Of a stretch of 64,000 bases of DNA, positions 12,315 through 24,570 are shown piece by piece. Position 1 is the first letter of the stretch; every line of letters starts with the position of its first letter. The DNA comes from Begonia masoniana (taxonomy: Eukaryota; Streptophyta; Magnoliopsida; Cucurbitales; Begoniaceae): the NCBI GenBank assembly GCA_022432975.1, contig CM039502.1, positions 1,230,375-1,294,374 of the forward strand, given 5' to 3'. Below the pieces are notes generated by a model. It was not told the DNA's origin and searched no databases. It was given only the letters and a program-made list of their open reading frames with translations. The translations under genes and the position numbers were made by a program.

Positions 12315-12617
12315 GTTTGGTTGATTCCATGAATGATGAATCTTAGTGCTCTTCAATACCAATTTGCTTGATCAAACAATCTTATCATGTGTCTTCTTCC
12401 TCAGACAGTCTCTTTCACAGAAGGCAACCAGTTGAAAGGGATGTTTCATAAATAAAAACAATGAAAACATTTTATTATTACAAAATATCAAACTCATAAT
12501 GTTGTACCTCGAAAGTTAGGATCTATACCATTTTAAACCATAAGTATAATATATAAATATTTTCAGTTTTATTGTTTGTTTCTTTTTTGATTTATCAATT
12601 TAATTTGTTATTTATTT

Positions 12618-13469
12618 AAGGGTAATTATCGATTTGAACTTTGTACTGTACACTTTTTTTCAATTCGCCCCATGTACTAAAAAAATCGGCAAACCAAATT
12701 CTGTACTTTGATTCTATTATTAATTTTGACATTCTATCAATAATTTCATTAAATCTTCATTTAAAAAATTACCAAATGATATTGGATTCACTTAAAATTT
12801 TTACCACATGTTTACTACTTAATGAGACGATAATTTGAAAATTTTCGTTATTTTTTAACATATGTACGATTTATTGTAATTTTATTTTAGTATTTTATAA
12901 ACATATTATAATAAATCATACAAATTTTAGAAAATCACGAAACTTTTTCTATTATTTACCCATGATAGGTTGAACATATGAAAAGTTTTTCAAATAAATA
13001 AAATATCAATTGGTATTTTTTTAAATTAATCTTAGTTTCTTCTTTACTTTATAAATTAATTTTTAAAAAACTACCAAACGATATTTGATTTATTTGAAAC
13101 CTTTTCCACACGTTCAACTTATTATGGGTAGATAATAAAAAAATTTTCGTAATTTTCTAAAATTGGTATGATTTATTATAATATTTTTATAAAATACTAA
13201 AATAAAATTACAATAAATCGTACATGTGTTAAACAATTACGAAAATTTGTATATTATCTTCTCATTAAGTAGTAAATATGTGGTAAAAATTTCAACTGAA
13301 TCCAAGATCGTTTGGTAATTTTTTAAATGAGGGTTTAACAAAATTGTTGATAAAAGGTCAAAATTGATAATAGAATCAAAGTACAGCGTTCGGTTTGCCG
13401 GTTTTTTTAGTACAGTGGGCGAATTGAAAAAAAGTGTATAGTACATGATTCAAATTGATAATTAACCTT
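12618..13469. mobile_element. Long-arm palindromic MITE (foldback element)
   Basis: The left half (from 12618) reappears reversed and complemented in the right half (to 13469) along nearly the whole length, leaving only a short loop near 13030. Outer ends match as AAGG(G/T)TAATTATC. Arms share 'acactttttttcaattcgccc', 'acttaatgagaagataat'-type and 'tttattgtaattttatttta' blocks with scattered mismatches. Flanks are both 'ttatttattta'-like, so a target duplication cannot be measured. No transposase is encoded: it is non-autonomous, possibly Mutator-type. A transcript would fold into a hairpin of about 400 bp per arm. It ends ~260 bp before the kinase start codon. Confidence 0.8.
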
Positions 13470-13728
13470 TATTTATTTATTTCTCTTTTTTTTTTTGGGA
13501 CCATTTGTGTAGCTGGTGGTGGGCTTTGAAGGACCCATTAAAGGCCCAATTAAAGCCCAATTTGACAACAACGCCTCCACGATGAACAATATGAATATAC
13601 GACATCATGGAACTAATGCAAGCATGGCTCTCTGATCTCCGAGCTCGATCTTTATACTTCAATGGCCTTAGCGTTGTAGTCACAGGGAAGTGAAAGCACT
13701 AAATGTGTTTTTCTTTCAACTCTTCTAA

Positions 13729-16700
13729 ATGGATCAACGCCGGATCCGCTCGCCCAAATCGGAGCTGTACTCGACCGTTGTTATCCATTCTGATTCCGAC
13801 TCCGATCATAATCAAAACGAACGGAAATCCGGCAAGGCAGCCGGGAAAAAGACACAGAAACAAGACCTATACGCTACTATGATTTACAAGAATGACGGGG
13901 ATGAAGACGAAGATGATTCTTCTCTCCCTCCCCTCCTCAAACGTCTCCCCAAGGACTTTGGTGGTGGATCTTCAATTGACTACGAAGAAGGTGGCGGTTA
14001 CGAGTCTGATAGTTACGCGGGTGATTTCGGGACTATGATTGTGAAGACAGAACGGAATCGACCACGTAATCGATCTATGTCTTCATCGGTATCGAAAAAG
14101 CCTCGGAGCTCGGAATTTTCATTTTCGGGTTTTAGGTCAGGAAGTCCGCGTAGGAAAGAGAGAGGTGGTGTTGCTGATGGAGGCAGGAGCGGCAGCGATG
14201 ACGAGGACGGCGACGACGGTGATAAGTTTTCGACCTTTGTGGTAAGGTCTACAATGAGGTCGAGCGTGAGAGAATCTGTGAGCGGTACTGTTTTGAGGAC
14301 AGGTGACTCTGCAAGAGGAGAACTTGAAGGGTCAAATATGGGGATCGCTGTGGCGAGCATGCAGGAGCTCGGAGATGTGGGCTTTGGTAAGCAGAGGAAA
14401 AGGAGCGGCTCCTACTCGTCGCTGGGTGAAGAGGGCGGACGCCAACACTCGAAAGTATCTTCAAGTTCGATTCCTGACAGCGTTACCAGGGAAGATCCTT
14501 CAACTAAGTATGAATTACTCAATGAGCTCGGTGAGTTTGTTTGAATTCTGTGATTTAAGTTAAGATTTAAATTATATCATATAGCTTAGTCATTCCCGAA
14601 GATGAGGGTACATCATTCGGATCCATTTCCACTTACAAGCCAGTTTTGTAAGCTGCTTGTCCGTAATATTTTACAATTAGTATCACATCAGGCCATCTCT
14701 GGTCAAACCATGCTGGGTTAACATCTTCTCCGGATGGCCATTATCGCAAATGTGGTTATTTAGGGGTACAGATTACTACCAAGAGGATAATTTGGGCTCC
14801 CACGGGTGCAGTTCCTAGAGGGTGGATTGTGACAAGATAAGTTACTCCACGTTGTTTAGATTAGTTTCTAACTAGTGGCACCATTTCCTTTCAAGTTAGT
14901 AATGGGGGTGAGTTCCACCAAATGTGATTTTTAAAGAGCAGCTTTTCACCCGGAAGTTGATAATGTTGTTGTCACGAAGTGGTTATTTGCATGTTTGTGG
15001 CTTTTGGTTTTCAATGACAACCGATGGAAGTTCTATGATAGATCTATCCCGATATCTGCTGAGTATTTTTTTTTTTATTTGGCAGGAAAAGGATCTTATG
15101 GGGCTGTTTACAAGGCCAGAGATATTAAAACTTCTGAACTTGTTGCTATCAAAGTCATATCGTTATGTGAAGGAGTATGTTCCTTTTTTTGTCATTTTTT
15201 TCCTGATAAAAGTCGCATTAAGTGATTGGATTTGAATGTGAAATTTTGGCATTGAAGATGATGTTCTTCTTTCTTAGGAGGAAGGATATGAGGAAATTCG
15301 TGGTGAGATTGAGATGTTGCAGCAATGTAGTCATCCAAATGTTGTCCGTTACCTTGGAAGTTACCAAGGAGAAGAATACCTTTGGGTTGAAACATATCTT
15401 AATTTCTTTCTTGTTCTTCTTATGCATTTTTTTTGGGTGTGAAGATATGTATCCTGGTTTGCTTACTATGAATAATTGTAGATTTTTCCCTTTCATGGCA
15501 GATAGTGATGGAGTATTGTGGTGGAGGAAGTGTTGCTGATTTGATGAATGTTACCGAGGAACCTTTAGAGGAGTACCAAATAGCATATATTTGTCGGGAA
15601 GCATTGAAGGTATGATTAGATGAATGTATGAATATAAGCAGAGGGCAATCGGGATTTTTTGTGTATAAGGCTGCCAGAGGACTCTTTAAGTCAAATGTTG
15701 GTTTTTATCTTATTTTTGTTTTGTTTTCCTTTATTTGCTTTATATATTCCTGAAAAACCACTAATTGTTTATTGCATCTCTGAAATAGGGGTTTGTGCAA
15801 TTTTTTCAACTACATTTACTTCTTATTTATTGCTATGCTAGCTAAATATATTTGGATTAAGACATATTATTCCTCAAAATAATGTGTTGGAATTACTATT
15901 ATATATTGAGTAATTGTTATTAAGCTGCTTATTTTTGTGTAGGGTCTTTCTTATCTACACTCCATATTCAAGGTTCATAGAGATATTAAAGGTGGTAATA
16001 TATTGCTAACGGAACAAGGAGATGTCAAGTTGGGTAAAAATACTCCATATTTAATGTTTTGTATTTGATTGAAAAACATTCATCTTGATCATTCTTGTTC
16101 ATGGTAGTATATTTTTTGGTCGATAAAATATTAACTCTATTTTAAATTCCAGCTCTAATCATCTACTATCTGGTAGCTTGATAAGGGATGGTTATACGTG
16201 AAATTCCTGCTTAAAATATCACTATATTGTGATTTAGATATTGTCAACGGAACCAGGAGATGTCAAGTTGGGTAAAAATACTCCATATTTAATGTTTTGT
16301 ATTTGATTGAAAAACATTCATCTTGATCATTCTTGTTCATGGTAGTATATTTTTTGGTCGATAAAATATTAACTCTATTTAAATTCCAGCTCTAATCATC
16401 TACTATCTGGTAGCTTGATAAGGGATGGTTATACGTGAAATTCCTGCTTAAAATATCACTATATTGTGATTTAGATATTGTCAACGGAACCAGGAGATGT
16501 CAAGTTGGGTAAAAATACTCCATATTTAATGTTTTGTATTTGATTGAAAAACATTCATCTTGATCATTCTTGTTCATGGTAGTATATTTTTTGGTCGATA
16601 AAATATTAACTCTATTTTAAATTCCAGCTCTAATCATCTACTATCTGGTAGCTTGATAAGGGATGGTTATACGTGAAATTCCTGCTTAAAATATCACTAT

Positions 16701-19700
16701 ATTGTGATTTAGATATTGTCAACGGAACCAGGAGATGTCAAGTTGGGTAAAAATACTCCATATTTAATGTTTTGTATTTGATTGAAAAACATTCATCTTG
16801 ATCATTCTTGTTCATGGTAGTATATTTTTTGGTCGATAAAATATTAACTCTATTTTAGATTTTTTTTTTTCAAACTGGGTTGGCACTAGGCTCTGTGGAA
16901 GTTCCATCATAGCGTTCCAATTTTTATATTATTATGTAGTAGGCTTGATAATGTTTTGGTATATATAAAATTCTTTCTAAATCATCTCAATTATGCATTT
17001 TGAAGGACAAGACAGGTGGTGTTATATATAATAAATAACCAGTGCTTATAGATTCTCCTAGTAGATTAATAATTGATGTTATATTTGTCTGTCATGTTAT
17101 CAACAAGGACAGGCGATTTTGGAGTTGCAGCACAACTAACTCGGACCATGTCAAAGCGTAACACAGTATGTCAATATCATAATTTGTACAAAATTACTAT
17201 TCCATCATTTGATTTGCAAATCTTTTACTTTTATTGGCTATAAAAATTTGATAATTTAGAATCAAACTTTTATTTTTACGTGGACTGAATGCTATTCCTC
17301 TTAATCTTTGTCACAAACTTCTTGCAGGAATAAATTGTATTATAATCTATAATTAATTGAAGTAACTACATTACTTGTCCAATCATGCTCTAGCCCAAAG
17401 AGCGAGAGGGATATGAATATTTTCTCATGTGTTAATTTACCTTTTTTAATTTCTGTTTGTGGAGTACTTACAATAGTACCCTTTACTAAGCTCTCCTGAA
17501 GTATTTTTACTATCTCGGCTCTAGTCCAAATCATTACAAGAATTGGTCCAATTTCACGATTTATGAAAATGTACGGATTGTTTACTTTTTCAGCTGTTCC
17601 TATTTGAAATGGCTCTTAAGAGGGTATATCACTCTTCAGAGATTAATAATGTGATATTATTTCAGTTTATGTTTTTATTTTCCAGTAGATAGTCAGAAGT
17701 TACTACTTATTTTTTACCATTGGTTTATATTCACTACAGTTTATTGGCACTCCTCATTGGATGGCTCCAGAAGTTATTCAAGAGAGTCGTTATGATGGAA
17801 AGGTACTTTAATATGAAATTAGTTACTCTCTTTAATATTGGTCCATTGGGATTGTTGATAAGGTTCATTCCTAATCGTAGATAAGAAATTAGTGAGAGTT
17901 AATAGAAGTCAATAAGAGTTAATAGGAGTCGGCAAAAGTTAAGAGAAGTTAGTAAAATAGAGGAGTGTAAATAGAATAATATAGGAATATTAAGGGGTGA
18001 AAAATTGTATGTGTAATAGGAGAAATTCTAGACTAAGTCGGTTTAAGGGAAGAATGCTTGGAGACTCGAAGTTCCAAAATATTTGTAGTTTTATGTTGTT
18101 TTGACAGTAAAAGTGTCGATTGTTGTGATTCAGATTCCTATCAATTGTCTATGTTTCCATTTTTCTTAATTGTAAATTAATCATCATAGGGTCATTAATC
18201 ATTCAATCTTAAGATCATTGTTTGTGTAGTGGAGATACAAATGCTTGTGTTTTTCAACCCTTTTTAAGTTGATCAAAAAATATAATATCCCTTCATCATT
18301 TACATATAAGTTGATGATCAAAATAATATCTTGTTTGCAAAAATGTCCTTGTCATCACATACTTTTTTCTTTCTAGGTGGATGTATGGGCTCTTGGTGTT
18401 TCAGCTATCGAAATGGCTGAGGTAATTTTTCTGGTTGCTGTAGAGTTTTTGAGGTGTCTTTGATCAAAAAGCTAGTAATTTTTTGGCTACTTGGAAACAC
18501 GATTGATTGTTGTCCTCTTTTCAATCCTAGATAAGGAATGGAAAGATGCTTACAATATGGCACTTTAGTCATTGTTGATCAGCTGTGATCTTCTCTTATT
18601 CTAAATTATTGGTTTTAAAATATTTGTTTATTTTATTTTCTTATCATTATCAGGGACTTCCTCCAAGATCTGCAGTGCATCCAATGAGGGTACGTATTAA
18701 AGTTGAAACATTGACAATATTTATTTGTTCGGGAAAGAGATGGGAATTTCATATTTCTTCTTATGATGTGTTGACTATCAAATTTGAGGTCAAACACTAT
18801 CACGGTACCGTCTTGTGAGAACTTTACTGTAGCCTTTTAAAGTGTTCATCCCGTTGTTAGGATCTGAAATTTATCAGGGATACAATTACCATGGATATAA
18901 ATGTGATGACCCGAATGTGAACGTATGTGTACGACTGCGGGGCAAACCTCGGGTTGCGGGGCAAACCTCGGGACCTAAGCCGAGTGTAGGCGAATCCCGG
19001 ACTCGAGTATAGGCGAATCCCGGGTCGTAAAGAGGGGGTTGTCACAATCCCACATCGCTTGGGGATGTACATGGAAATGAAACATATGTAAGAGATCCCT
19101 CCCAAGATAGCAAGACGCGTTTTGGAGCACGAATGGCGACGGATCCTATAAGAACTCCGAAGTTAAAAGTGCTTCGGCGAGAGCAATCCTAGGTTGGGTG
19201 ACCTTCCGGGAAGTTCTCGCCAAACAAAGCCGTGAGGGGAGAATATTGGGCTACTGCCCAATCCCCAGAGCGGACAATATCTTGCTGGGATAAAGGGGTC
19301 GTTACAAATGGTATCAGAGCCTGTACCCAACCGAAAATGTGGCCAACGAGGATGTTGGGCCCCCGAGGGGGGGTGATTGTGATGACCCGAATGTGAACGT
19401 ATGTGTACGACTGCGGGGCAAATCTCGGGTTGCGGGGCAAACCTCGGGACCTAAGCCGAGTGTAGGCGAATCCCGGACTCGAGTATAGGCGAATCCCGGG
19501 TCGTAAAGAGGGGTTGTCACAATCCCACATCGCTTGGGGAAGTACATGGAAATGAAACATATGTAAGAGATCCCTCCCAAGATAGCAAGACGCGTTTTGG
19601 AGCACGAATGGCGACGGATCCCATAAGAACTCCGAAGTTAAAAGTGCTTCGGCGAGAGCAATCCCAGGTTGGGTGACCTTCCGGGAAGTTCTCGCCAAAC

Positions 19701-22700
19701 AAAGCCGTGAGGGGAGAATATTGGGCTACTGCCCAATCCCCAGAGCGGACAATATCTTGCTGGGATAAAGGGGTCGTTACAAATGGTATCAGAGCCTGTA
19801 CCCAACTGAAAATGTGGCCAACAAGGATGTTGGGCCCCCGAGGGGGGGTGATTGTGATGACCCGAATGTGAACGTATGTGTACGACTGCGGGGCAAACCT
19901 CGGGTTGCGGGGCAAACCTCGGGTTGCGGGGCAAACCTCGAGACCTAAGCCGAGTGTAGGCGAATCCCGGACTCGAGTATAGGCGAATCCCGGGTCGTAA
20001 AGAGGGGGTTGTCACAATCCCACATCGCTTGGGGAAGTACATGGAAATGAAACATATGTAAGAGATCCCTCCCAAGATAGCAAGACGCGTTTTGGAGCAC
20101 GAATGGCGACGGATCCCATAAGAACTCCGAAATTAAAAGTGCTTCGGCGAGAGCAATCCCAGGTTGGGTGACCTTCCGGGAAGTTCTCGCCAAACAAAGC
20201 CGTGAGGGGAGAATATTGGGCTACTGCCCAATCCCCAGAGCGGACAATATCTTGCTGGGATAAAGGGGTCGTTACAATAAAAGTGCGTTGTTTTCAAGGG
20301 TTTACCTCAGACATCCTCACGAAAATTCTAATGTAAAGAACTTTGAAAGGCATTCTATATAGCAAGAAATTTAGAACTTACGTAAATTGTTCAAATAATA
20401 TCCATGGACCGTGGTTCACTGTCTAATTTGAGCTAATAGTATGTAAAAAGCACCAAATCATTTTTTGTTTATATCCATTTTTTTGTACAAATACTTTAAT
20501 CATGTGGACTTGTTTCATGGTTATGGACTTTCGATTGCAAGCTTCATTTGCTAGATTAGAATTCTAAGATAGTATTTCTTCTCTAGGTCTCGGCTAATAT
20601 CATTCAATGAAATGAATCTACAACTCCTTTATATCTGACACAATTTCTACTTCTCATGATAGGTTCTGTTCATGATATCAATTGAGCCAGCTCCAATGCT
20701 CGAGGACAAAGAAAAATGGTTTGCTTGAGTCCTTATTTCCTGTCTTTTTCGCATCATTTTTTGGGAATAATAATCTGCTAGCACAGTTTTCTCAGTTACT
20801 TTGATATCAAAGTTGACAAGTTGTACAATCGCCATGGTCTGACTTTATATTAGATAATTTCTGACTTAACTTGTAAAGCCCGTCAACTGATGCCTGTTTA
20901 CTTGACTTTAACAGTACTTACTTAAACTTGCATTATACCTTAACTTGAGTAGTTATTTTGGTTCTAATTTTCAAATTTCCAAGTTATATTTCTATTTATC
21001 TCTGATTATGTATCGTGCAGTTGCATTAGGCATCTAGACACATAAATCATATTGAAGATCGCGATCTGTTAAATTTTGAGCATTTTAGCTGTTGAGAGTT
21101 AGCTCACCTCTAGTAAATATTGTTTTTAATGCATGATTTTGATTAATGAGTTAAAAGGCTGATCTATTAAAAATTCTGTCTATTGTAGGTCTCTGGTGTT
21201 CCATGACTTTATTGCAAAAAGCCTAACAAAGGAACCACGTTTACGTCCCACTGCAAGTGAGATGTTGAAGGTGCTTAATGTTATGTTGTATTTTTCACGG
21301 AAGTTTGTTTATATGCTTAGCTTTATTCATTAAGGCTTTGTTTTGCTCTTAAAGGTGTTTGATTAATGTCTTTCATAGTGATTGCTTTCGTGATCATTTC
21401 CTTGTAATTGTATTTGATGTTGACTCTGGTTGGCGATAATGAAAAAGTGTTGGGAGTTATAGACAATGTAATGCTTGAAAATACGTTGTTTTTCATTTTC
21501 TGTATTGCAGATCTTTTATTGGTAAATGAGTTAGATTACTCATTAAAATGTTGATAGGTAATGATCTCGAGGATGTGTTTTACCAGGTGCTTTGGAATTA
21601 AATTTGAAAAAATTGTCAAATAATTGATTCCTTATTTTAAAAATTAGTTGCTAGAGTAGTTGTTTTGTTTGTTCAAGTCTTTATGACAAAGACGGTGCTG
21701 GCATTACTTAAAAGTCTGCAATTGTGTTGTCTTTTACTTCGCCAAGTTTCTTCTTATTTATTGAAGCATTATCTTTAATTTTCATGGATTTTACACTCAA
21801 ATGATTTTTGTATTCTTCATTAAACATGCAGCACAAATTTATTGAGAAATGCAAGAGTGGGGCGTTGGCAATGCTGACTAAGATTGAAAAGGCTAGGCAA
21901 ATTAGAGCTGCAATGGCACTGCAAGTGCAGAATTTTGTTCCAGCCGCTCCTGGAGATAGTGTATGCTTTAAATGTTTTCTCCTCTCTTTCAGCTTGATAG
22001 TTAATGTAGATAAATGATAACATTGTACTTTCTAATTGTTCATGCAATAGACATTATTGCCTTCAAAGGTGAATGAGGATTATGGCGATACTGTTCCTTC
22101 CAGACCCCAGAATATTGGTATTCAAGGGGAAAATAAAGTACCTACAGTCAGCTCTTTGTCGAAGCAGCAGATATCAGAAGGCACGGACCAAGCCTCTGAA
22201 GGTGTGGTCACAAAGTTGTGATCTTAGGGTTTAGTTCTTTTTTTCTTTAATATTTCGGTACTTTTTCATTTGAACAAACTCTTCCTTGGTTTTGTACTAC
22301 GTGGTTGCTTCTTATGTTAAAACTTGACTTTGCAGGTAACTTTGCAACTATTATAATTCATGGTGGAGATGACTTAGATAACGCACCTTTTGAGACAATG
22401 GTTAACAATGCTGAAACTTCAACTGCGTGTGAAAATGATGAAAGCTCTTCTATCAGTGGCAATGGAGGCTTGATTAACTACAGGTAGCGGTATTTAATGT
22501 ATCTCTCGTATCTTCTCTCGATCTTCTTTGCTCTTGATATCCTATATGAAGCACTTCAGTAGGCATCGACTTTGAATACTAAGATGGTACTTAGAAATGG
22601 TTTCTTAATTGGGAAAATTATCTCTTCTGCAAGTATTAACCAATTGTTTGGTATGCATTTCAGGCAGGATTTCACTAGTGCCAAGGCAAATAATGTCTCA

Positions 22701-24009
22701 AATGTAGAGTCTGATCCCCTTATGGCTGGCACACTGAACCAAAATAATAGCACAAAAGATCATTCTCAAGCACAGATCGGCAGTCATGTTGGTCTCAACA
22801 GTAACACACTGAAGAATGAAACTGCAAGCCGAAAGGCCTTTGCATTGCAAGATAAAGTAAGTTTCTTTATTGATTATGCGATAATTTAAGATTATCACAC
22901 TTTGAAGAAGTCGGCTTCATGTTCAGAAGGACGATGGTGCTAAAGAATTGAATATATATGTAGAACTGCCGTTGTAACTTTCACAAATGTCATCATGGAG
23001 CAATCAGCTTTGCCCAAACAGGAGTTATTGGTTTCTTAATTGTTTAATGGTTGTGCAATTGAATATTGTTTGGTTTTCCCTCTATTAAGTATATTATTGG
23101 TCGTTCATCCTTTTAGATGAAAGATTGCTTAATGCTGGCAGTGATGCCTGATTAAACTAGTTTTTTCCTTTTGCAGCTCTGGTCTATATATGCAGCTGGT
23201 AATACTGTACCTATTCCATTCTTGCGGGCAACTGATATATCTCCAATAGCTCTCTTATCTGACAATGTTTTTGGAAACACGGATCGGGATGGCGCAGGAG
23301 CTTCAGCCATGGAAGCAATACATGAGCTTTTTACTGGAGATGGACAGTCCAAAAAGGGTCGTAGGGGACAAAACGAGGTTCTCTCTCTCCTGTTTCTCTT
23401 TATATCTCTTTTCTATTTGAGCCATTAACCTTTTGTTTCTTTTCTTGCCCTCCAGATGCCCCTTCCTCCTAGTGTCTACCAAAGATTAACTTCAAGTTCA
23501 ACCTTGTTAAATCTCGCACAGGCCTTAGCTTATCACAAAACGTAAGCATACCTTTCTCATTTTCAATTTAAATTAACTGTCAACTGAGATTTGTCCGTTT
23601 TCTTCTTACCGTGCTCATAATTTATTACATGATGAATGTGAACCATGGAGTTAAGCTATTTTCATTTTGGGTATGCCTTAGTTCAATCTAAACGTAATCG
23701 ATTAGCCATTTTCCTTAGAGATTGTTCTAATTATATTCAATATATGCCAAGCAAATATACGAGTTTTTTGTGTTCCCCAACCTCTTCTTGCAATTTGTTT
23801 TTCATATTTGTAGTATTAGATTACCTCCACTCTTTTCTAAATTGGGGGCAATGCTATGTTTTATTAAATTTAAAGGCATTCTGATTCAGAAGTGCTTTAC
23901 TTGTTAAAGGTGTTACGAAGATATGCCACTGCAGGATTTGCAAGCAACGCAGGAGCAACAAACGATTCAGAACCTTTGCGACACCCTTCGGACTATTCTT
24001 CGACTTTAG
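13729..24009 (+). CDS. SIK1: STE20/Hippo-like serine/threonine kinase SIK1
   Basis: Eighteen exons stay in frame: 13729-14530, 15086-15174, 15278-15385, 15502-15609, 15943-16033, 17113-17165, 17740-17802, 18377-18421, 18654-18689, 20663-20718, 21189-21270, 21832-21960, 22051-22201, 22336-22483, 22664-22856, 23177-23377, 23456-23541 and 23910-24009. The product has 846 residues, close to Arabidopsis SIK1. Residues 1-255 are acidic/Ser-rich and disordered. The kinase domain starts near 258: glycine loop G-K-G-S-Y-G (268-273), catalytic Lys in VAIK (290), HRD (381-383), DFG (401-403), and the STE20/GCK signature '[11 protein letters not shown]'. A C-terminal regulatory region follows, ending Gln-rich. 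All catalytic residues are intact. Known homologues work with MOB1 in cell proliferation and expansion and in immune ROS signalling. Introns 5, 7 and 9 are heavily invaded by repeats, described separately. Confidence 0.95.
16021..16857 (+). repeat. ~238-bp tandem array (3.5 copies) in kinase intron 5, including the exon 5 end
   Basis: Copies start at 16021, 16259, 16496 and 16734 (spacing 238, 237, 238); the last stops near 16857. Copies are almost identical, differing by single bases, so the array is young. Each unit begins with 'gatgtcaagttgggtaaaaa', which is the 3' end of coding exon 5 with its splice donor. Three spare exon-end/donor pairs therefore lie inside the intron. A possible acceptor (ttaaattccag) also recurs, at about 16152 in the first copy. 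Confidence 0.93.
17856..18144 (+). mobile_element. Solo LTR in kinase intron 7
   Basis: A 289-bp element starts TGATA and ends TATCA, flanked on both sides by the 5-bp target duplication ATTGT (17851-17855 and 18145-18149). It holds the degenerate direct repeats agttaatagaagt/agttaataggagt and no ORF. This is typical of a solo LTR left by recombination between two LTRs. The family is unidentified. Orientation follows the TG...CA reading and is not certain. Confidence 0.75.
18902..19306 (+). repeat. Cassandra LTR 1
   Basis: Runs from TGTGATGACC to GTCGTTACA, 405 bp. It carries paired short repeats (ttgcggggcaaacctcgg; taggcgaatcccgg) in the left third and the 5S-like domain in the right half. 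Confidence 0.9.
19129..19220 (+). ncRNA. 5S rRNA-derived Pol III promoter domain in Cassandra LTR 1
   Basis: The stretch follows the order of plant 5S rRNA: ggatcc..agaactccgaagtta (leading into box A), then 'ggcgagagcaatccta' (intermediate element), then 'ttgggtgaccttccggga' (box C). A few positions differ from the canonical gene in each box. It is not a true 5S gene: the ends are not conserved and no T-run terminator follows closely. Orientation is the same as the kinase gene. Equivalent copies are at about 19604-19695 and 20098-20189. Confidence 0.85.
19378..19781 (+). repeat. Cassandra LTR 2 with 5S-like domain
   Basis: 404 bp, nearly identical to LTR 1. The 5S-derived domain (about 19604-19695) reads ggatcccataagaactccga, one base closer to canonical 5S than LTR 1. 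It is preceded by the poly-G tract of the first internal domain. Confidence 0.9.
19853..20276 (+). repeat. Cassandra LTR 3 with 5S-like domain and an extra short repeat
   Basis: 424 bp: about 20 bp longer than the others because the 'ttgcggggcaaacctcgg' unit occurs three times instead of two. The 5S-derived domain (about 20098-20189) has one change in box A (gaaattaa for gaagttaa). Its end abuts the right ATAAA target duplication. Confidence 0.9.
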
Positions 24010-24570
24010 ATAGACATCCCTTCCTTCTCTTAATCTTCTATAAGATGATGCCTAAGTCTGTATATTTTGTAGCAGTATCCAACTCAACTCATGTTGATTC
24101 ATTGTTTTTTAGTTATAGTAGTTTCCCGATTCGCGGAATGTACAAAGCAAGTCTATTTTGTGATGATTTTGTAGAATTTGGAGTTGTTGAAATCGAGTTC
24201 AGAAAACGTGATTCTTATTGTCCTATCATCGGATTTACGACTAACAGCTCGAAATTTCGTATTTGAACTTGTTTCGCATTCAATGAATCAATTTCTACGC
24301 ACAGCAGCGAGATCGTTCACTTTTCTCGATGTTTTTGAACATTTTAAGTAATGAATCATTCATATTCTTACTCATCAACTAATTAAATAACAAAAATATT
24401 TTGAAGTAATTATTTCAATCATTCCTCCTCGCCCAATGCCTCCAAATTTGTTCAAGTATTCTAGAAAATCTGTACAAAGAGGCAAACAAGCTTAATCTTC
24501 GGCCGCCTAATTTATTGGGCGCTACAGCCTACAAAGTCTTGGCGATCGTCGCAGTCTGAAAGCGAGAGCT

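Larger units (their letters stand above)
18902..20276 (+). mobile_element. Cassandra-type TRIM retrotransposon with three LTRs and two internal domains
   Basis: Three ~405-424-bp LTRs (18902-19306, 19378-19781, 19853-20276) each run from TGTGATGACCCG to GGGGTCGTTACA. They are separated by two 71-bp internal domains, each starting with the Met-tRNA primer site (tggtatcagagc) and ending in a purine/poly-G tract (gagggggggtga). The whole unit is flanked by a perfect 5-bp target duplication ATAAA (18897-18901, 20277-20281). Each LTR contains a 5S rRNA-derived segment, the hallmark of Cassandra elements. There is no coding capacity. The LTR-internal-LTR-internal-LTR form implies unequal exchange between LTRs or insertion of an already tandem element. 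Confidence 0.93.

Noticed and set aside
14924..15539. Readings of 76-105 residues overlapping kinase exons 2-4
   Set aside because: They read through introns; the spliced kinase frame explains the conserved parts.
19129..19220. A genuine 5S rRNA gene cluster
   Set aside because: Ends of the 5S sequence are not conserved, no T-run terminator is close, and the copies lie within LTRs with a tRNA primer site and TSD.
19189..20197. Several 60-169-residue minus-strand readings with repeated sequence ([12 protein letters not shown]..., [13 protein letters not shown]...)
   Set aside because: They are antisense readings of the Cassandra LTRs and 5S-like domains and repeat with the LTR period; no family similarity.
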